Assembly: GCA_019455105.1 (NCBI GenBank)
Contig: JACFMZ010000001.1
Coordinates: 53,826 to 96,639, forward strand
DNA length: 42,814 bases
Origin: Bacteroidota bacterium
GTDB taxonomy: Bacteria; Bacteroidota; Ignavibacteria; UBA10030; UBA8401
Reading direction: 5' to 3'
Part shown: positions 17,398 through 26,742 of the stretch, in pieces
Layout: every line of letters begins with the position of its first letter
Numbering within the stretch: the stretch's first letter is position 1
Position numbers and translations under genes: made by a program
Notes under the pieces: model-generated
What the model was told of the DNA's origin: nothing
What the model saw: the letters and a program-made list of their open reading frames with translations, nothing else
Database searches by the model: none

Positions 17398-18648
17398 CTA
17401 AACTTCGCTGAAGAAATTTGTGCGTGGAGAGTAAACAGAAAAAGTATGAAGCGGTTCAAACATTTCAAACAAAACTACGCTCGCAGCTCCTTTTGCAACA
17501 CTGTCGTCTCCAAAGGAGGCGGATTTCACCTGCACCGCTTCTACCGGGATTGAAAGAAGATCTTTGTGAATTTTTTCACGGATAAGATTTGATATTTGCG
17601 GACAGCACTGCGAAAATTTTCCTCCTAAAATTATCATTTCAGGGTTGAGTGTGTTGATGAGATTTATGCTGAGAATACTCAACAGTGTGGCACACTCATC
17701 AATTATTTTTATTGCAATGCTGTTTCCTTTCTCGGCTTCGCCGGCAACTATTTGCGGCGTTACCACAACATCTTCGGAAAGCTTTGAATGACGTTTAAAA
17801 CTTTCAACTATATTTGCATCGGTTAATATTTGACCGAAAATTATCTGTCCGTTATATAACATCGGGCAAATTTCTTTGTAGTGCGATGCCGGCTCTAATT
17901 CTGTATATCCAATTTCTCCGGCAGAGGAGGTAAAACCGCGGTGCATGTGGCCGTTAATCATTATCCCTGCGCCGAGTCCGTCGCCGATATAAAGATAGAC
18001 AAAGTTTTTCACACCTTTTGCCACACCGAGAAGATATTCTCCCAGAGCCATTGTCTTAACGTCGTTCTCCACGTAGATGGGAACCTTAAATGTTTTCTCT
18101 AATTCCGCACTCATGGATTCCCCTTCCCACGATTTCTTGTTGTGGGAAACCGTTAAGGAGTTTGTAGCATAGTTAATTAACCCTTGAACGCCGATGCCGA
18201 TGCCGACCAGCTTTGACTGCGGGTGACCGGATAATTGAAGAATGTGTTGAATGGATTCTTGGACTTTTTTAAATACTTCTTGGGGTGTTGTTTCAAGCGC
18301 GTAGTGAAAGGTTGTGCTTTGAAGAAGCGCAGCATTAAGGTCACAGAGAATAATAGTTGCATGAGTCATTCCAACATCAACTCCGGCAACCAGACCGGCA
18401 AGCGGAAGAAAGCGAAGCAGCGTTCTCTTTCTGCCGACTTTGCCGTTAATTTCTACCTTTCCCGTTTCTTCCAGAAATCCTGTTTTGATAAGCTTGGCGA
18501 CAAGTTCTGTAACATAGGCTTTATTTAAATTACATTTTTTCGCAATTTCAACGCGGGAAATTTCTTTATGATCGCGTACGAGCCGCAGAATCCGGACTTC
18601 GTTCGGTTCGCGAATAAGCATTGAACGCTGGCTGATTACATTCCACAC
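17398..18648 (-). CDS. ROK-family regulator with degenerate zinc/sugar site
   Basis: A 416-residue ROK protein with an N-terminal helix-turn-helix (about 30-58, SRVEIAKKCNLNKAYVTELV) and a ROK fold (VAGVDVGMTHATI, PIYVENDVKTMALGEYLLG, IGDGLGAGIMING). The usual ExGH is E245-I-G-Y248, and the cysteine cluster is lost, with only C261 left, so zinc cannot be held in the normal way. It is probably a regulator with an altered or different ligand, not a sugar kinase. The GTG at 18648 has no clear ribosome site; ATG at 18621 is a possible start that would remove nine residues. It lies 229 bases upstream of the second ROK gene in the same direction. Confidence 0.85.
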   Translation of the reverse strand: MWNVISQRSMLIREPNEVRILRLVRDHKEISRVEIAKKCNLNKAYVTELVAKLIKTGFLEETGKVEINGKVGRKRTLLRFLPLAGLVAGVDVGMTHATIILCDLNAALLQSTTFHYALETTPQEVFKKVQESIQHILQLSGHPQSKLVGIGIGVQGLINYATNSLTVSHNKKSWEGESMSAELEKTFKVPIYVENDVKTMALGEYLLGVAKGVKNFVYLYIGDGLGAGIMINGHMHRGFTSSAGEIGYTELEPASHYKEICPMLYNGQIIFGQILTDANIVESFKRHSKLSEDVVVTPQIVAGEAEKGNSIAIKIIDECATLLSILSINLINTLNPEMIILGGKFSQCCPQISNLIREKIHKDLLSIPVEAVQVKSASFGDDSVAKGAASVVLFEMFEPLHTFSVYSPRTNFFSEV

Positions 18649-18737
18649 AACACGGTTCTTTCAAAATAATTATTTTTTCTATACATCAAGCTATTATAAA
18701 GACAGACAAAAATCAAGAATACTTTTCTCCATGAAAA

Positions 18738-20135
18738 CTACAAATCAAATTTTTCTAATCGCTGCGGAATATCGATCCGCTTAAATTTGTGTTCTTGTAA
18801 AGTATGTGAAAACTTTTCCGCTTGATCCAGATCTCCGTGAACAAGAAAAATATTCTTCAGCAGATTTTTATCGAACTGAGAGATATACTGGAACAACTCG
18901 TTCTTATCCGCATGCGCGCTGAATGAATTCAACACCGCCACCTCGCATTGCAATTGATACACATCTCCGAATATGGTTACTTCAGGATTCCGCTCTACGA
19001 GCTTTTTTCCAAGCGTGTGTTCCGCCTGATAACCGACAAACATAATGGTGTTTTTTGGATTTCCGATATTATTGGCAATATGATGCACAATTCTTCCTGC
19101 CTCGCACATTCCCGATGCCGCAATAATCATGCACGGTTCTTTTTTATCATTTAAAGCTTTCGATTCTTCTACATCGCGAATGTAGTGTAACCGGTCGAAT
19201 CCGAAAACATCATTCGTTGTTTTCATTAAGGCAAGTGTTTCTTCATCAAAACATTCCGCATGTTTGCGAAAGACTTCCGTTGCGTTGGTGGAGAGAGGAC
19301 TGTCAACATAGATCGGGATATCGGGAAGCAGTCCTTCGGTTTTAAGATTATTTAACTCATAGACAAGATCCTGCGTTCGTCCGACGCTGAAGGAAGGAAC
19401 AATTATTTTTCCGCCGCGGTCTATTGTCCGCTTGACGACTTCCAATAATTTTTTCGGCGATTGATCAACCGGTTCGTGTGTTCTTCCGCCGTACGTGCTT
19501 TCAGAAATTAACGCGGAAACATTTCCCATAAATTCCGGATCACGCAAAATCGGTAGGTTCGGCCTGCCGACATCGCCGGTAAATCCGAAATGATACGCTG
19601 GACGCTTTGCTTCTTCGATTGTTAAATGAATTGATGCTGACCCGAGAATATGTCCGGCGTCAAAATATTTTGCCTGCACGCCCGGCGCCGCCTCAAAACT
19701 TGTGCGGTATGGAATTTCTGTTAATAAGCCGAGCATTTGCTGAACATCATCGGACGTGTATAATGGTGCTACGGGCGGGAGTTTTTTCTTTGCATGTTTC
19801 TTGTTTATAAATTCGGAATCTTTTTCTTGAATGTGTGCGCTGTCCATCAGCATAATGCGGCACAAATCAGCCGTGGCGGGAGTGCAAAATATTTTTCCGC
19901 TGAATCCGTTCTTTACTAAGTTCGGCAGATTTCCTGCATGATCTATATGGGCATGCGAAAGCACTACGGCATCAATTGCCGCCGGTTCAAACGGAAAATT
20001 TTTATTGCGGTCGTAGGTTTCCGCTCGTCTGCCTTGAAACAATCCGCAGTCTAAAAGAATTTTACTGCCGTTCACGTGAAGCAAATGCATTGAACCGGTA
20101 ACAGTGCGGGCGGCGCCGAGGAATTGTATAATCAT
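18738..20135 (-). CDS. Beta-CASP metallo-beta-lactamase RNA nuclease
   Basis: A 465-residue cytoplasmic nuclease of the CPSF73/TTHA0252 type, with no RNA-binding KH extension. The metal motif HAHIDHAG starts at H61 (H61, H63, D65, H66). Further metal ligands are likely in DAGHILGSASI and FTGDVGRP. The beta-CASP insert follows (IVPSFSVGRTQDLVYEL, YVDSPLS, IIAASGMCEAGRIVHH), and the late histidine motifs are FSAHADKNEL and FLVHGDLDQAEKF. It would act in RNA processing or decay. It is 89 bases downstream of nothing on its strand except the aminotransferase 146 bases away, so it may be transcribed alone. Confidence 0.9.
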   Translation of the reverse strand: MIIQFLGAARTVTGSMHLLHVNGSKILLDCGLFQGRRAETYDRNKNFPFEPAAIDAVVLSHAHIDHAGNLPNLVKNGFSGKIFCTPATADLCRIMLMDSAHIQEKDSEFINKKHAKKKLPPVAPLYTSDDVQQMLGLLTEIPYRTSFEAAPGVQAKYFDAGHILGSASIHLTIEEAKRPAYHFGFTGDVGRPNLPILRDPEFMGNVSALISESTYGGRTHEPVDQSPKKLLEVVKRTIDRGGKIIVPSFSVGRTQDLVYELNNLKTEGLLPDIPIYVDSPLSTNATEVFRKHAECFDEETLALMKTTNDVFGFDRLHYIRDVEESKALNDKKEPCMIIAASGMCEAGRIVHHIANNIGNPKNTIMFVGYQAEHTLGKKLVERNPEVTIFGDVYQLQCEVAVLNSFSAHADKNELFQYISQFDKNLLKNIFLVHGDLDQAEKFSHTLQEHKFKRIDIPQRLEKFDL

Positions 20136-20281
20136 GTTCTTACAGAATTAGTAGATAATTTTTTTAAAGCAGGATTTTTCCCCTGCTTTGATTATACAAA
20201 AACATTGGTGTTGTGTCAATTAATGATTTTCTAGAGCCGATAAGAAAAGAATGAGAGATTTCGCGGCAGCGTTCTGCGTTT

Positions 20282-21748
20282 TTAAAAAGCAAACCATTGT
20301 TGTGCCATGGCGGAAAGAATTCCGTTTTCGTTTTTATGAAAATATTCGTTGGATTGATTGTTATACGCATAATCATTCTGCCAAACGAAAATGTTTTTTT
20401 CTATCTGCCTCAGCGCATCGGCGATATACATAATTTCTTCATTGGTTGTAGTCGGGTGAAAAGAAATGCGCACCCACCCCGGTTTTTCGGAAAGATCACC
20501 GGAATCAATTTTATCCGTAATCGACTGTGAATGTTTTTCATCGACATGAAGAAGATAGTGTCCGTAGGTTCCTGCACAGGAACATCCGCCGCGGGATTGA
20601 ATGCCGTATTTATCGTTTAATAATTTTACCACAAGATTATAGTGAATATGTTCAAAATAAAAAGAAAAAATGCTGAGACGATGTTTAATGTTGCCGGCAA
20701 GAATAGTTAATCTCGGAATAGATTGCAGCTGCTCAAAAAACGTTGTTGATATTTCATGCTCGCGTGCAAGAATTTTCTCAACCTGCATTTCTTCTTTTAA
20801 CTGAACGGCAAGTGAAGCTTTTATTGCCTGTAAAAATCCCGGCGTGCCGCCGTCTTCACGCACTTCAATATCGGGCGAGAAACGGTGTTTTCCCCACGGA
20901 TTTGTCCATAATACCGTTCCGCCTCCGGGCTGGTCCGGTGATTCGAGGTGATATAAATTTTTATTGAAAATTAACACGCCGGAGGTTCCCGGTCCGCCGA
21001 GAAATTTATGCGGAGAAAAAATAATTGCATCTAACTTTTGTTTTTCATCGGCGGGGTGCATATCAATTGAAACATACGGCGCGCTGGCGGCAAAGTCGAT
21101 GACGGCAATTCCGCCGTACTCGTGCATAATTTCGGCAAGCTGATGATACGGCGTTGTTATTCCTGTAACGTTCGAGCAGGCGGAGAATGATCCGATCTTT
21201 AATATTCTCTTTTCATATTTTTTTAAAGCCGCCGACAAATCATTAATATCAACATATCCGCTGCCGTCGGCGGCAATAATGTGCACGTCAACTTCGGTTT
21301 CATACCATGTTGTTTGGTTGGAGTGATGTTCCATGTGCGTAACAAAAACAACCGGCCGTTCATCTTCCGGAATGGAAAAAGAATTTTTATACCGGTCCGG
21401 TACTTTTACGCCGAGTATGCGCTGAAATTTATTAATCGCCGTCGTCATTCCCGATCCGACAAACAACAGCACATCATCATCGCCGGCGTGAACATGTTTT
21501 TTAATGATTTCGTGGGCATGATGATACGCGTGCGTCATCAGTCCGCCGGTAATTGTTGATTCGGAATGCGTATTGCCGACAAAAGGTCCGAACGATTCCA
21601 GCAGTCTTCGTTCAATCGGCTCATAGAGACGGCCGCTGGCAGTCCAATCGGCATACACCAGCTTTTGCGCGCCGAACGGCGAGGAAAAGGTTTGGTTAAT
21701 TCCGACAATGTTCTTTCGAAACTTCGAGAAGTATGATTCTAAATTCAT
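20282..21748 (-). CDS. Class V PLP aminotransferase, cysteine desulfurase-like
   Basis: A 488-residue fold-type I enzyme. The PLP lysine is K248 in SPHKFLGGPGTSG, and the cofactor aspartate is in VIDFAASAPYVSIDM. The late RGGCSCAGTYGH motif (C389, C391) is where cysteine desulfurases and selenocysteine lyases carry the catalytic cysteine, so sulfur or selenium transfer is possible. It is longer than IscS/SufS and not linked to iscU or suf genes, so the substrate is open. The ATG at 21748 begins directly with a helical segment. It stands alone on its strand, with 88 bases separating it from the histidine kinase upstream. Confidence 0.82.
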   Translation of the reverse strand: MNLESYFSKFRKNIVGINQTFSSPFGAQKLVYADWTASGRLYEPIERRLLESFGPFVGNTHSESTITGGLMTHAYHHAHEIIKKHVHAGDDDVLLFVGSGMTTAINKFQRILGVKVPDRYKNSFSIPEDERPVVFVTHMEHHSNQTTWYETEVDVHIIAADGSGYVDINDLSAALKKYEKRILKIGSFSACSNVTGITTPYHQLAEIMHEYGGIAVIDFAASAPYVSIDMHPADEKQKLDAIIFSPHKFLGGPGTSGVLIFNKNLYHLESPDQPGGGTVLWTNPWGKHRFSPDIEVREDGGTPGFLQAIKASLAVQLKEEMQVEKILAREHEISTTFFEQLQSIPRLTILAGNIKHRLSIFSFYFEHIHYNLVVKLLNDKYGIQSRGGCSCAGTYGHYLLHVDEKHSQSITDKIDSGDLSEKPGWVRISFHPTTTNEEIMYIADALRQIEKNIFVWQNDYAYNNQSNEYFHKNENGILSAMAQQWFAF

Positions 21749-21836
21749 ATGATAAAACTACGAAACCTTCTGCGCGTATGCAAGAAGGGAATTTATTGGA
21801 AGATTCGGCGGCACGAATAATTAAAAAAATATGCCG

Positions 21837-23909
21837 TTATGAAAGCATTGTTTGAATACGGGGGATAATCTGCCGGCTGGTTAACGGTTTTTGAATAAAT
21901 TCTATCGGCTGATATTTTGCCAGTTCAATATCCAGATTATCAAGCGGATAGCCGCTCATTAAAATAATCGGCATCGACGGATATTTTTCACGGATTTTTT
22001 CAATCACGCTGCGTCCGTCATTTTCAATTAAATAAAAATCAGTAATCAACAAATCAAACGGATTTTCTTTGCTGGAACGCCACTCTTCAAACGCCGATTC
22101 CGATTGAAATGCCGCGACCTTAAATCCGGATTTTTCAAGACTTTTTCTGATAATCGTCAGCGTATCCGGATTATCATCAATAAGCGCAATAGTTTTTAAT
22201 CGAACATTCATATCAGGCTTATTTTCCTGTGACAGGATCTTGAAATCGTTTCCCGTTGCCGGAAACGCAATGGAAAAATCTGTTCCTTCGCCCATTGTTG
22301 ATTCGAGATGAACGGTGGCGTTGTGGTGTTGAACAATATTTCGTATAGTTGAAAGTCCCAGTCCCGTGCCGCGTTCTTTTCCTTTGGTAGAAAAGAACGG
22401 CTGAAATATTTTTTGCTGCAATTCTTCCGGTATGCCGCATCCGTTATCCCGCACCGAAAGCACAACACACGGACCGTGATGTCCGTTTCTGAGCGGAGAG
22501 GCGCCTAACTCATCGTAATTTGAATTTTTTGTTTCAATAATAATTTTCTTCTGCTGATTTTTGAATCCTTTGTCGCGGATAGCATCGCGCGCATTAATAA
22601 CAAGATTCATTAAAATTTGTTCCAATTCGGTTGAGTGGCCGTTAATCAGCGCCAGAGATTCCGATAAGTGATATTCAATTTCAATATTTTTATCCACCGC
22701 TTTGCGAAGCAATTTTTCGACATCAGCAATAACATCATTAATATTAATTTGCGTGGAAGGCGTTTCGGTGCGGTTGCTGAACGTTAAAATTTTTTGTGTT
22801 AAGCCCGCCGCCTTTACAACGGTTTCGCGGATAAAACGAAAATCTTTTTCCGATTCTTTATCAATTTCTTTTCTTCGCAGTGCTCTGTCGGCATGGAGAC
22901 TGACAACATTAATGGTATTGTTGAAATCGTGAGCAATGCTGCCGGCAAGCGTTCCCAGTATTTCCATTTTTTGTATATGGAATAATTGATCTTGAAGCTG
23001 TTTGTTTTCCGTAATATCGGTAATTAAGGCAATATAATTTTGCTGAGCATCGTTTTTGATCTTGGCAATAATTGTCGAATAGGTATGATCTGCAAGCGAT
23101 GAAGAAAAATTCCAGAAAATTTCCTGCGTCTCTTCCGTCATGCCGTTCTGCACATGCCGAACAATCTGTTGAACGCTTTCTTTCTGATCGGGGAGAAGAA
23201 TTTCATAGAGAGAAATAATTTTTTTTGAATCAGGAAATTTTATATGAAGATTAGAATACAGTATCTCGCCGGCACCGTTAAAATACAATAGAATTGAAGG
23301 AGAATTTTCCACAATAGAACGAAACCGCGCTTCCGAATCCTGAAGCGTTGCATTCGCTTCCAGCAGACGCATGTTGGAATCGCTGATAGAATTAAATAAG
23401 TAGCGGACGAGAAATGAAAAGGCAAGGAGAATTAAATTGATATTTATTATTTCGTTAAACGTATGCCGGGAAATAAATTCAACCTGTAAATATCCAACCG
23501 TTCCTAACAGCGAGATTACATTTAAACAAAACAATGAGAAACCAATAAACTGCCAAAAAACTTTTTTACTCAGCACAACACAGGCAAAGACAATCGTTGT
23601 CGGATACAGCAAAATAGAAATATCATGAATTCCATTGCCGATAAACATTAAACTATTGGCGGAAATCATGCAGATAATTAATACCGTAACAGCGGAGGCA
23701 AAATAGAACGTGCGTTTATATAAAATAAGCGACAAAAGAAAACCGACAAAAATAATGCCGACAAAAAATGAAGAAAGATATTGACCGGAAACAACTTCAT
23801 TCACCAGCGCAATAAACGAACCGATACTGCCGACCATAAGAATTCGTTTCAACGGCCGGATGATTGTTGTTCCACTCAGGAGTTTTAATTTTTTCGATGA
23901 ATGTTTCAC
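21837..23909 (-). CDS. Membrane-bound hybrid sensor histidine kinase with receiver domain
   Basis: A 690-residue signalling protein. About six hydrophobic segments fill residues 20-175, followed by a PAS domain (roughly 185-310; ARFRSIVENSPSILLYF). HisKA has its phospho-acceptor at H327 in GSIAHDFNN. The ATPase domain carries NLVINARDAI, DNGCGIP and GTGLGLSTI, and a C-terminal receiver has its acceptor aspartate at D624 in LITDFYL. The AHDFNN form is typical of PAS-linked hybrid kinases. No DNA-binding regulator is next to it. The next gene upstream on the same strand is a SpoIIE-type phosphatase 205 bases away, which may share a signalling theme but probably has its own promoter. Confidence 0.92.
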   Translation of the reverse strand: MKHSSKKLKLLSGTTIIRPLKRILMVGSIGSFIALVNEVVSGQYLSSFFVGIIFVGFLLSLILYKRTFYFASAVTVLIICMISANSLMFIGNGIHDISILLYPTTIVFACVVLSKKVFWQFIGFSLFCLNVISLLGTVGYLQVEFISRHTFNEIININLILLAFSFLVRYLFNSISDSNMRLLEANATLQDSEARFRSIVENSPSILLYFNGAGEILYSNLHIKFPDSKKIISLYEILLPDQKESVQQIVRHVQNGMTEETQEIFWNFSSSLADHTYSTIIAKIKNDAQQNYIALITDITENKQLQDQLFHIQKMEILGTLAGSIAHDFNNTINVVSLHADRALRRKEIDKESEKDFRFIRETVVKAAGLTQKILTFSNRTETPSTQININDVIADVEKLLRKAVDKNIEIEYHLSESLALINGHSTELEQILMNLVINARDAIRDKGFKNQQKKIIIETKNSNYDELGASPLRNGHHGPCVVLSVRDNGCGIPEELQQKIFQPFFSTKGKERGTGLGLSTIRNIVQHHNATVHLESTMGEGTDFSIAFPATGNDFKILSQENKPDMNVRLKTIALIDDNPDTLTIIRKSLEKSGFKVAAFQSESAFEEWRSSKENPFDLLITDFYLIENDGRSVIEKIREKYPSMPIILMSGYPLDNLDIELAKYQPIEFIQKPLTSRQIIPRIQTMLS

Positions 23910-24114
23910 TCTGCAACTTCTTTTGGTTTATTACCCTTTTACGGCGCGGCTGTGGCTGCCGATATAAAGGTCGTAAAAAAAAGAGTTTCAGTCACGTTAG
24001 AATTTTTTAAGAAGAAAGGAACGCCGATGCACAAAATGCATTTTTTGAAGAATCTGAATGAATTTGGGTAAGTATTTTCCTTTAAAAAGTTATTATAGCT
24101 TTCTAATATATTAT

Positions 24115-25194
24115 TTACTGCCGCTGTATAATAATTAATGAAATATCATCCGTCTGGCGTTCGGTACTCATAAATCGATCCAGTTCGGTAATGAGCGCCA
24201 AGCCGATTTGCTCTGCTTCATCCCGTTTGTTTTTTGAGAGAAACTGCATCAGCCGTTCTTTGCCGAAAAATTCACCGCGAATATTTTTTGCATCAGTGAC
24301 GCCGTCAGAATAGGCGAAAAGAATATCGTGAGAATTTAATGTTACAGTTCGTTGAACGTAATCAATAGAACGGGCTAAGCCGATCGCCGGATCGCCTTTT
24401 GAAGATTCTTCCGGAATGCCGGCACGGACAACAACTGGCGGTAAATGTCCGGCGTTAACGAATTGGATGATGTTGGATGCGGAATGAATTTCAAAATACA
24501 ATAACGATGCAAAAAGATTCGCCGGGCTGTCGCGAAAGAAAATGGTATTGACGCGATGAATCAGCGAAGAGAGCGACGTTTCCTCATACGCCAGCGCGCG
24601 AATCGTTGCCTGTAATTTCGCTGTTAGAAGAGCGGCATGCAGACCTTTTCCGGCAACATCGGCAAGCACAAAACTTTTTCGCCGGCTGTCGAGAGAAAGC
24701 ACATCAATTAAATCGCCGCAGACTTCATTTGCCGAGCGGGTGTACAGCCAAAGAGAATATCCTTCCATGTGCGGATTGGCATCCGGCATCAGTGCCTGCT
24801 GAATTTTTCTTCCTTCGGCAAGTTCATCGTGGGCAAGCAGTTTATCTTTTAATTCAAGAAGAATAATTAAAATAAACGCCGTCATTCCAAGAAGCGCATT
24901 GCCGTGAATGTTTGTGTTGTCAAATTTTATATTCAGCATAAAAATAATGCCGGCGACAAAAAGCACTCTGCGCCACAGCGTAAGTTTATAAAAGAGCGCC
25001 CGCAAAATCCAAAAGAGAAGAACAAACATCCGTCTTACCGTATTCATTGCAGCAAGTTCGTGAAGCTGTGGTTCGGAAAGATAGAAGGATTGCAGTTCGG
25101 AAGAATGTCGTTTTACCCGTTCGGTAAAATCTCGGGAAAAGATTTCGTCAAAAAATCGTTTCAACGAAAATTGTTGTGAGGTGTTCTGTCTCAT
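24115..25194 (-). CDS. Membrane-anchored PP2C/SpoIIE-type serine phosphatase
   Basis: A 359-residue protein. An N-terminal cytoplasmic part is followed by two or three hydrophobic segments (about 55-115), a short linker helix with AEGRKIQQALMPD, and a SpoIIE/RsbU-type phosphatase domain. Metal-binding residues are visible in NEVCGDLID (D161), LADVAGKG (D179), YSDGVTDA and the terminal TDDISLI. Such proteins dephosphorylate anti-sigma antagonists in partner-switching systems, but no STAS-domain or RsbW-like gene is in the window. The stimulus is unknown because the N-terminus has no recognised sensor domain. A small membrane protein gene lies 48 bases upstream in the same direction. Confidence 0.9.
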   Translation of the reverse strand: MRQNTSQQFSLKRFFDEIFSRDFTERVKRHSSELQSFYLSEPQLHELAAMNTVRRMFVLLFWILRALFYKLTLWRRVLFVAGIIFMLNIKFDNTNIHGNALLGMTAFILIILLELKDKLLAHDELAEGRKIQQALMPDANPHMEGYSLWLYTRSANEVCGDLIDVLSLDSRRKSFVLADVAGKGLHAALLTAKLQATIRALAYEETSLSSLIHRVNTIFFRDSPANLFASLLYFEIHSASNIIQFVNAGHLPPVVVRAGIPEESSKGDPAIGLARSIDYVQRTVTLNSHDILFAYSDGVTDAKNIRGEFFGKERLMQFLSKNKRDEAEQIGLALITELDRFMSTERQTDDISLIIIQRQ

Positions 25195-25242
25195 AATATC
25201 AGAAGATACGATAGAAGGAGAAAAAAGTTAAGGAATTAAATC

Positions 25243-25644
25243 TTATTCAATTTTTTCATCGTCCGAAAACCGCTTTTCGCGTAACGCAACAAATGCCGCA
25301 AGAAAAAAGAAAAGTAATACCAAATCAATAGCGGCGAAAATAATTGTCATAAAAGAAACGCGGTGAACCGCATACAGCCAAAAAATAGCCGAAGCATAGA
25401 ATAACTTTTCCAGCATTGCCGGAATCATCAGCAGGCGGTATTTAAACGGATTGACGGCAATAAAGAGAAACAGAATCTGCCAGGCAAACGTTACGCTGAT
25501 AAATCCGTAAAAATATTCCGGATGAGTGATTGCGGGAGGATAGTCGGTATTAAAACTTGATTCTGAAAAATACATCGGAAGAGTAATAAGAATTCCATAA
25601 AAGCCGGCAACAGCAAAAATATTTCGGGCAAACTTCATAAACAC
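25243..25644 (-). CDS. Small four-helix membrane protein of unknown function
   Basis: A 133-residue protein with four hydrophobic segments (about 5-25, 45-63, 68-95, 98-122) and a charged cytoplasmic tail (REKRFSDDEKIE). It resembles uncharacterised small membrane proteins seen in Bacteroidota, but no family name can be given. Translation may start at the first ATG or at the third codon, also ATG. It is 48 bases upstream of the phosphatase gene and may be cotranscribed with it. Confidence 0.7.
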   Translation of the reverse strand: MFMKFARNIFAVAGFYGILITLPMYFSESSFNTDYPPAITHPEYFYGFISVTFAWQILFLFIAVNPFKYRLLMIPAMLEKLFYASAIFWLYAVHRVSFMTIIFAAIDLVLLFFFLAAFVALREKRFSDDEKIE

Positions 25645-25789
25645 CTATCAATAAGTAGTACGCATTAAAAAGAGAAAACGGACACCCGGAAGTAATTCAC
25701 ACTGTCATGAAACGCGGAGATTCTATGAGTGTAGAGCATTCCATTGTGAGCAATATTTTACGACAAGAACGATATGGAAATTTTTTTCT

Positions 25790-26698
25790 TTATAACTTTT
25801 CTCTGTTTTCTTTTGCCGGCTCGTTCACTCGCGCCACAATAATCCCTGTTTGCTTGGAATACTTTGCAAGATATTCATGCAGCGGAGCTTCGGTAACCTG
25901 CACTTTATATCCTACATTCGGTGCGTGCATAAAATGCAGTTCGCCGTTTTCCAATCGCACGGCAACGCCGGTATGAGAAATATCCATTCCTGTTATATTG
26001 GTTGTTATACCGATGAGGTCGCCGCTGTTTACTTTATCGGCAAACAGATGCAGATTTCCTTTGGGCAAAAAATAATCCGTTCGTTTGTTAATTTCGTCTT
26101 CCATCAATTTTATTTTTTTAAACATTGCATTATCGGAAGCAATTTGTCTGTACGTATCGCGGTGTGTCGTCATAAAATTAATGGGACGCTGAATCTGTAC
26201 GACATTTTTTTCACCAAAAATATCTTTGGTAACAACTTTAAGAATTCCCTTTTGTTCGGCATTGTGCCAATAATCGGTTGTATAGTGCAGCCGGCTGGCG
26301 TAATCCGTCATCTTTCCGTCGCGGTAACGAAGGAATTGAAGCTGTGTTTTGTAATCATCAAACGTTGTTGTGTTTAATTTTATACAGCGGGCAAGCGTAA
26401 CGCAGTTTTCATAAAATGTAACACAGTCCAGTGCATGAAGATTTATTACCAGCTGTTCCGGACCGTCGCTTTCCAATGAATGAGCGACGTAATCAGTTCC
26501 GATAAACGATTTACCTATTCCAACAATAACATCGGCAATGGGTTTGCTGCGAAGGTTTTCAGAAACCGCCAGATCAAATTTTAATTTGCACAATTGTTCA
26601 TCAGTTAAATCTTCCATAAGCGCTCCGAAAAGTTTTGCCGGAAACGACGAGGCAAGCGCGGCAAGTGTTGTTGAGGCAAGAAAATTTCTGCGGTTCAT
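25790..26698 (-). CDS. DUF1460 cell-wall amidase-like protein with Tat-type signal
   Basis: A 302-residue exported protein of the DUF1460 family, related to NlpC/P60 papain-like wall hydrolases and described as N-acetylmuramoyl-L-alanine amidase-like. The nucleophile is C92 in LHALDCVTFYEN, and the histidine is H242 in GMDISHTGVAVRL. The N-terminus MNRRNFLAST followed by a hydrophobic alanine-rich stretch looks like a twin-arginine signal. It lies 44 bases downstream of dnaB and probably rides on that transcript. It would act in the periplasm on muropeptides. Confidence 0.85.
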   Translation of the reverse strand: MNRRNFLASTTLAALASSFPAKLFGALMEDLTDEQLCKLKFDLAVSENLRSKPIADVIVGIGKSFIGTDYVAHSLESDGPEQLVINLHALDCVTFYENCVTLARCIKLNTTTFDDYKTQLQFLRYRDGKMTDYASRLHYTTDYWHNAEQKGILKVVTKDIFGEKNVVQIQRPINFMTTHRDTYRQIASDNAMFKKIKLMEDEINKRTDYFLPKGNLHLFADKVNSGDLIGITTNITGMDISHTGVAVRLENGELHFMHAPNVGYKVQVTEAPLHEYLAKYSKQTGIIVARVNEPAKENREKL

Positions 26699-26742
26699 AC
26701 CATCATTCCTTTACAAAGTGAAATTATATTTTTGTTAAAATA

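Noticed and set aside
20166-20189. Hairpin AAAGCAGG/CCTGCTTT between the aminotransferase and the beta-CASP nuclease, considered as a terminator.
   Set aside because: On the minus strand, where both genes lie, it is followed by A residues and not T, so it is not an intrinsic terminator; possible RNA role cannot be supported.
25707-25976. Plus-strand frame of 89 codons at the end of the DUF1460 gene.
   Set aside because: About two thirds lies antisense to the DUF1460 gene and the translation shows no recognisable pattern.
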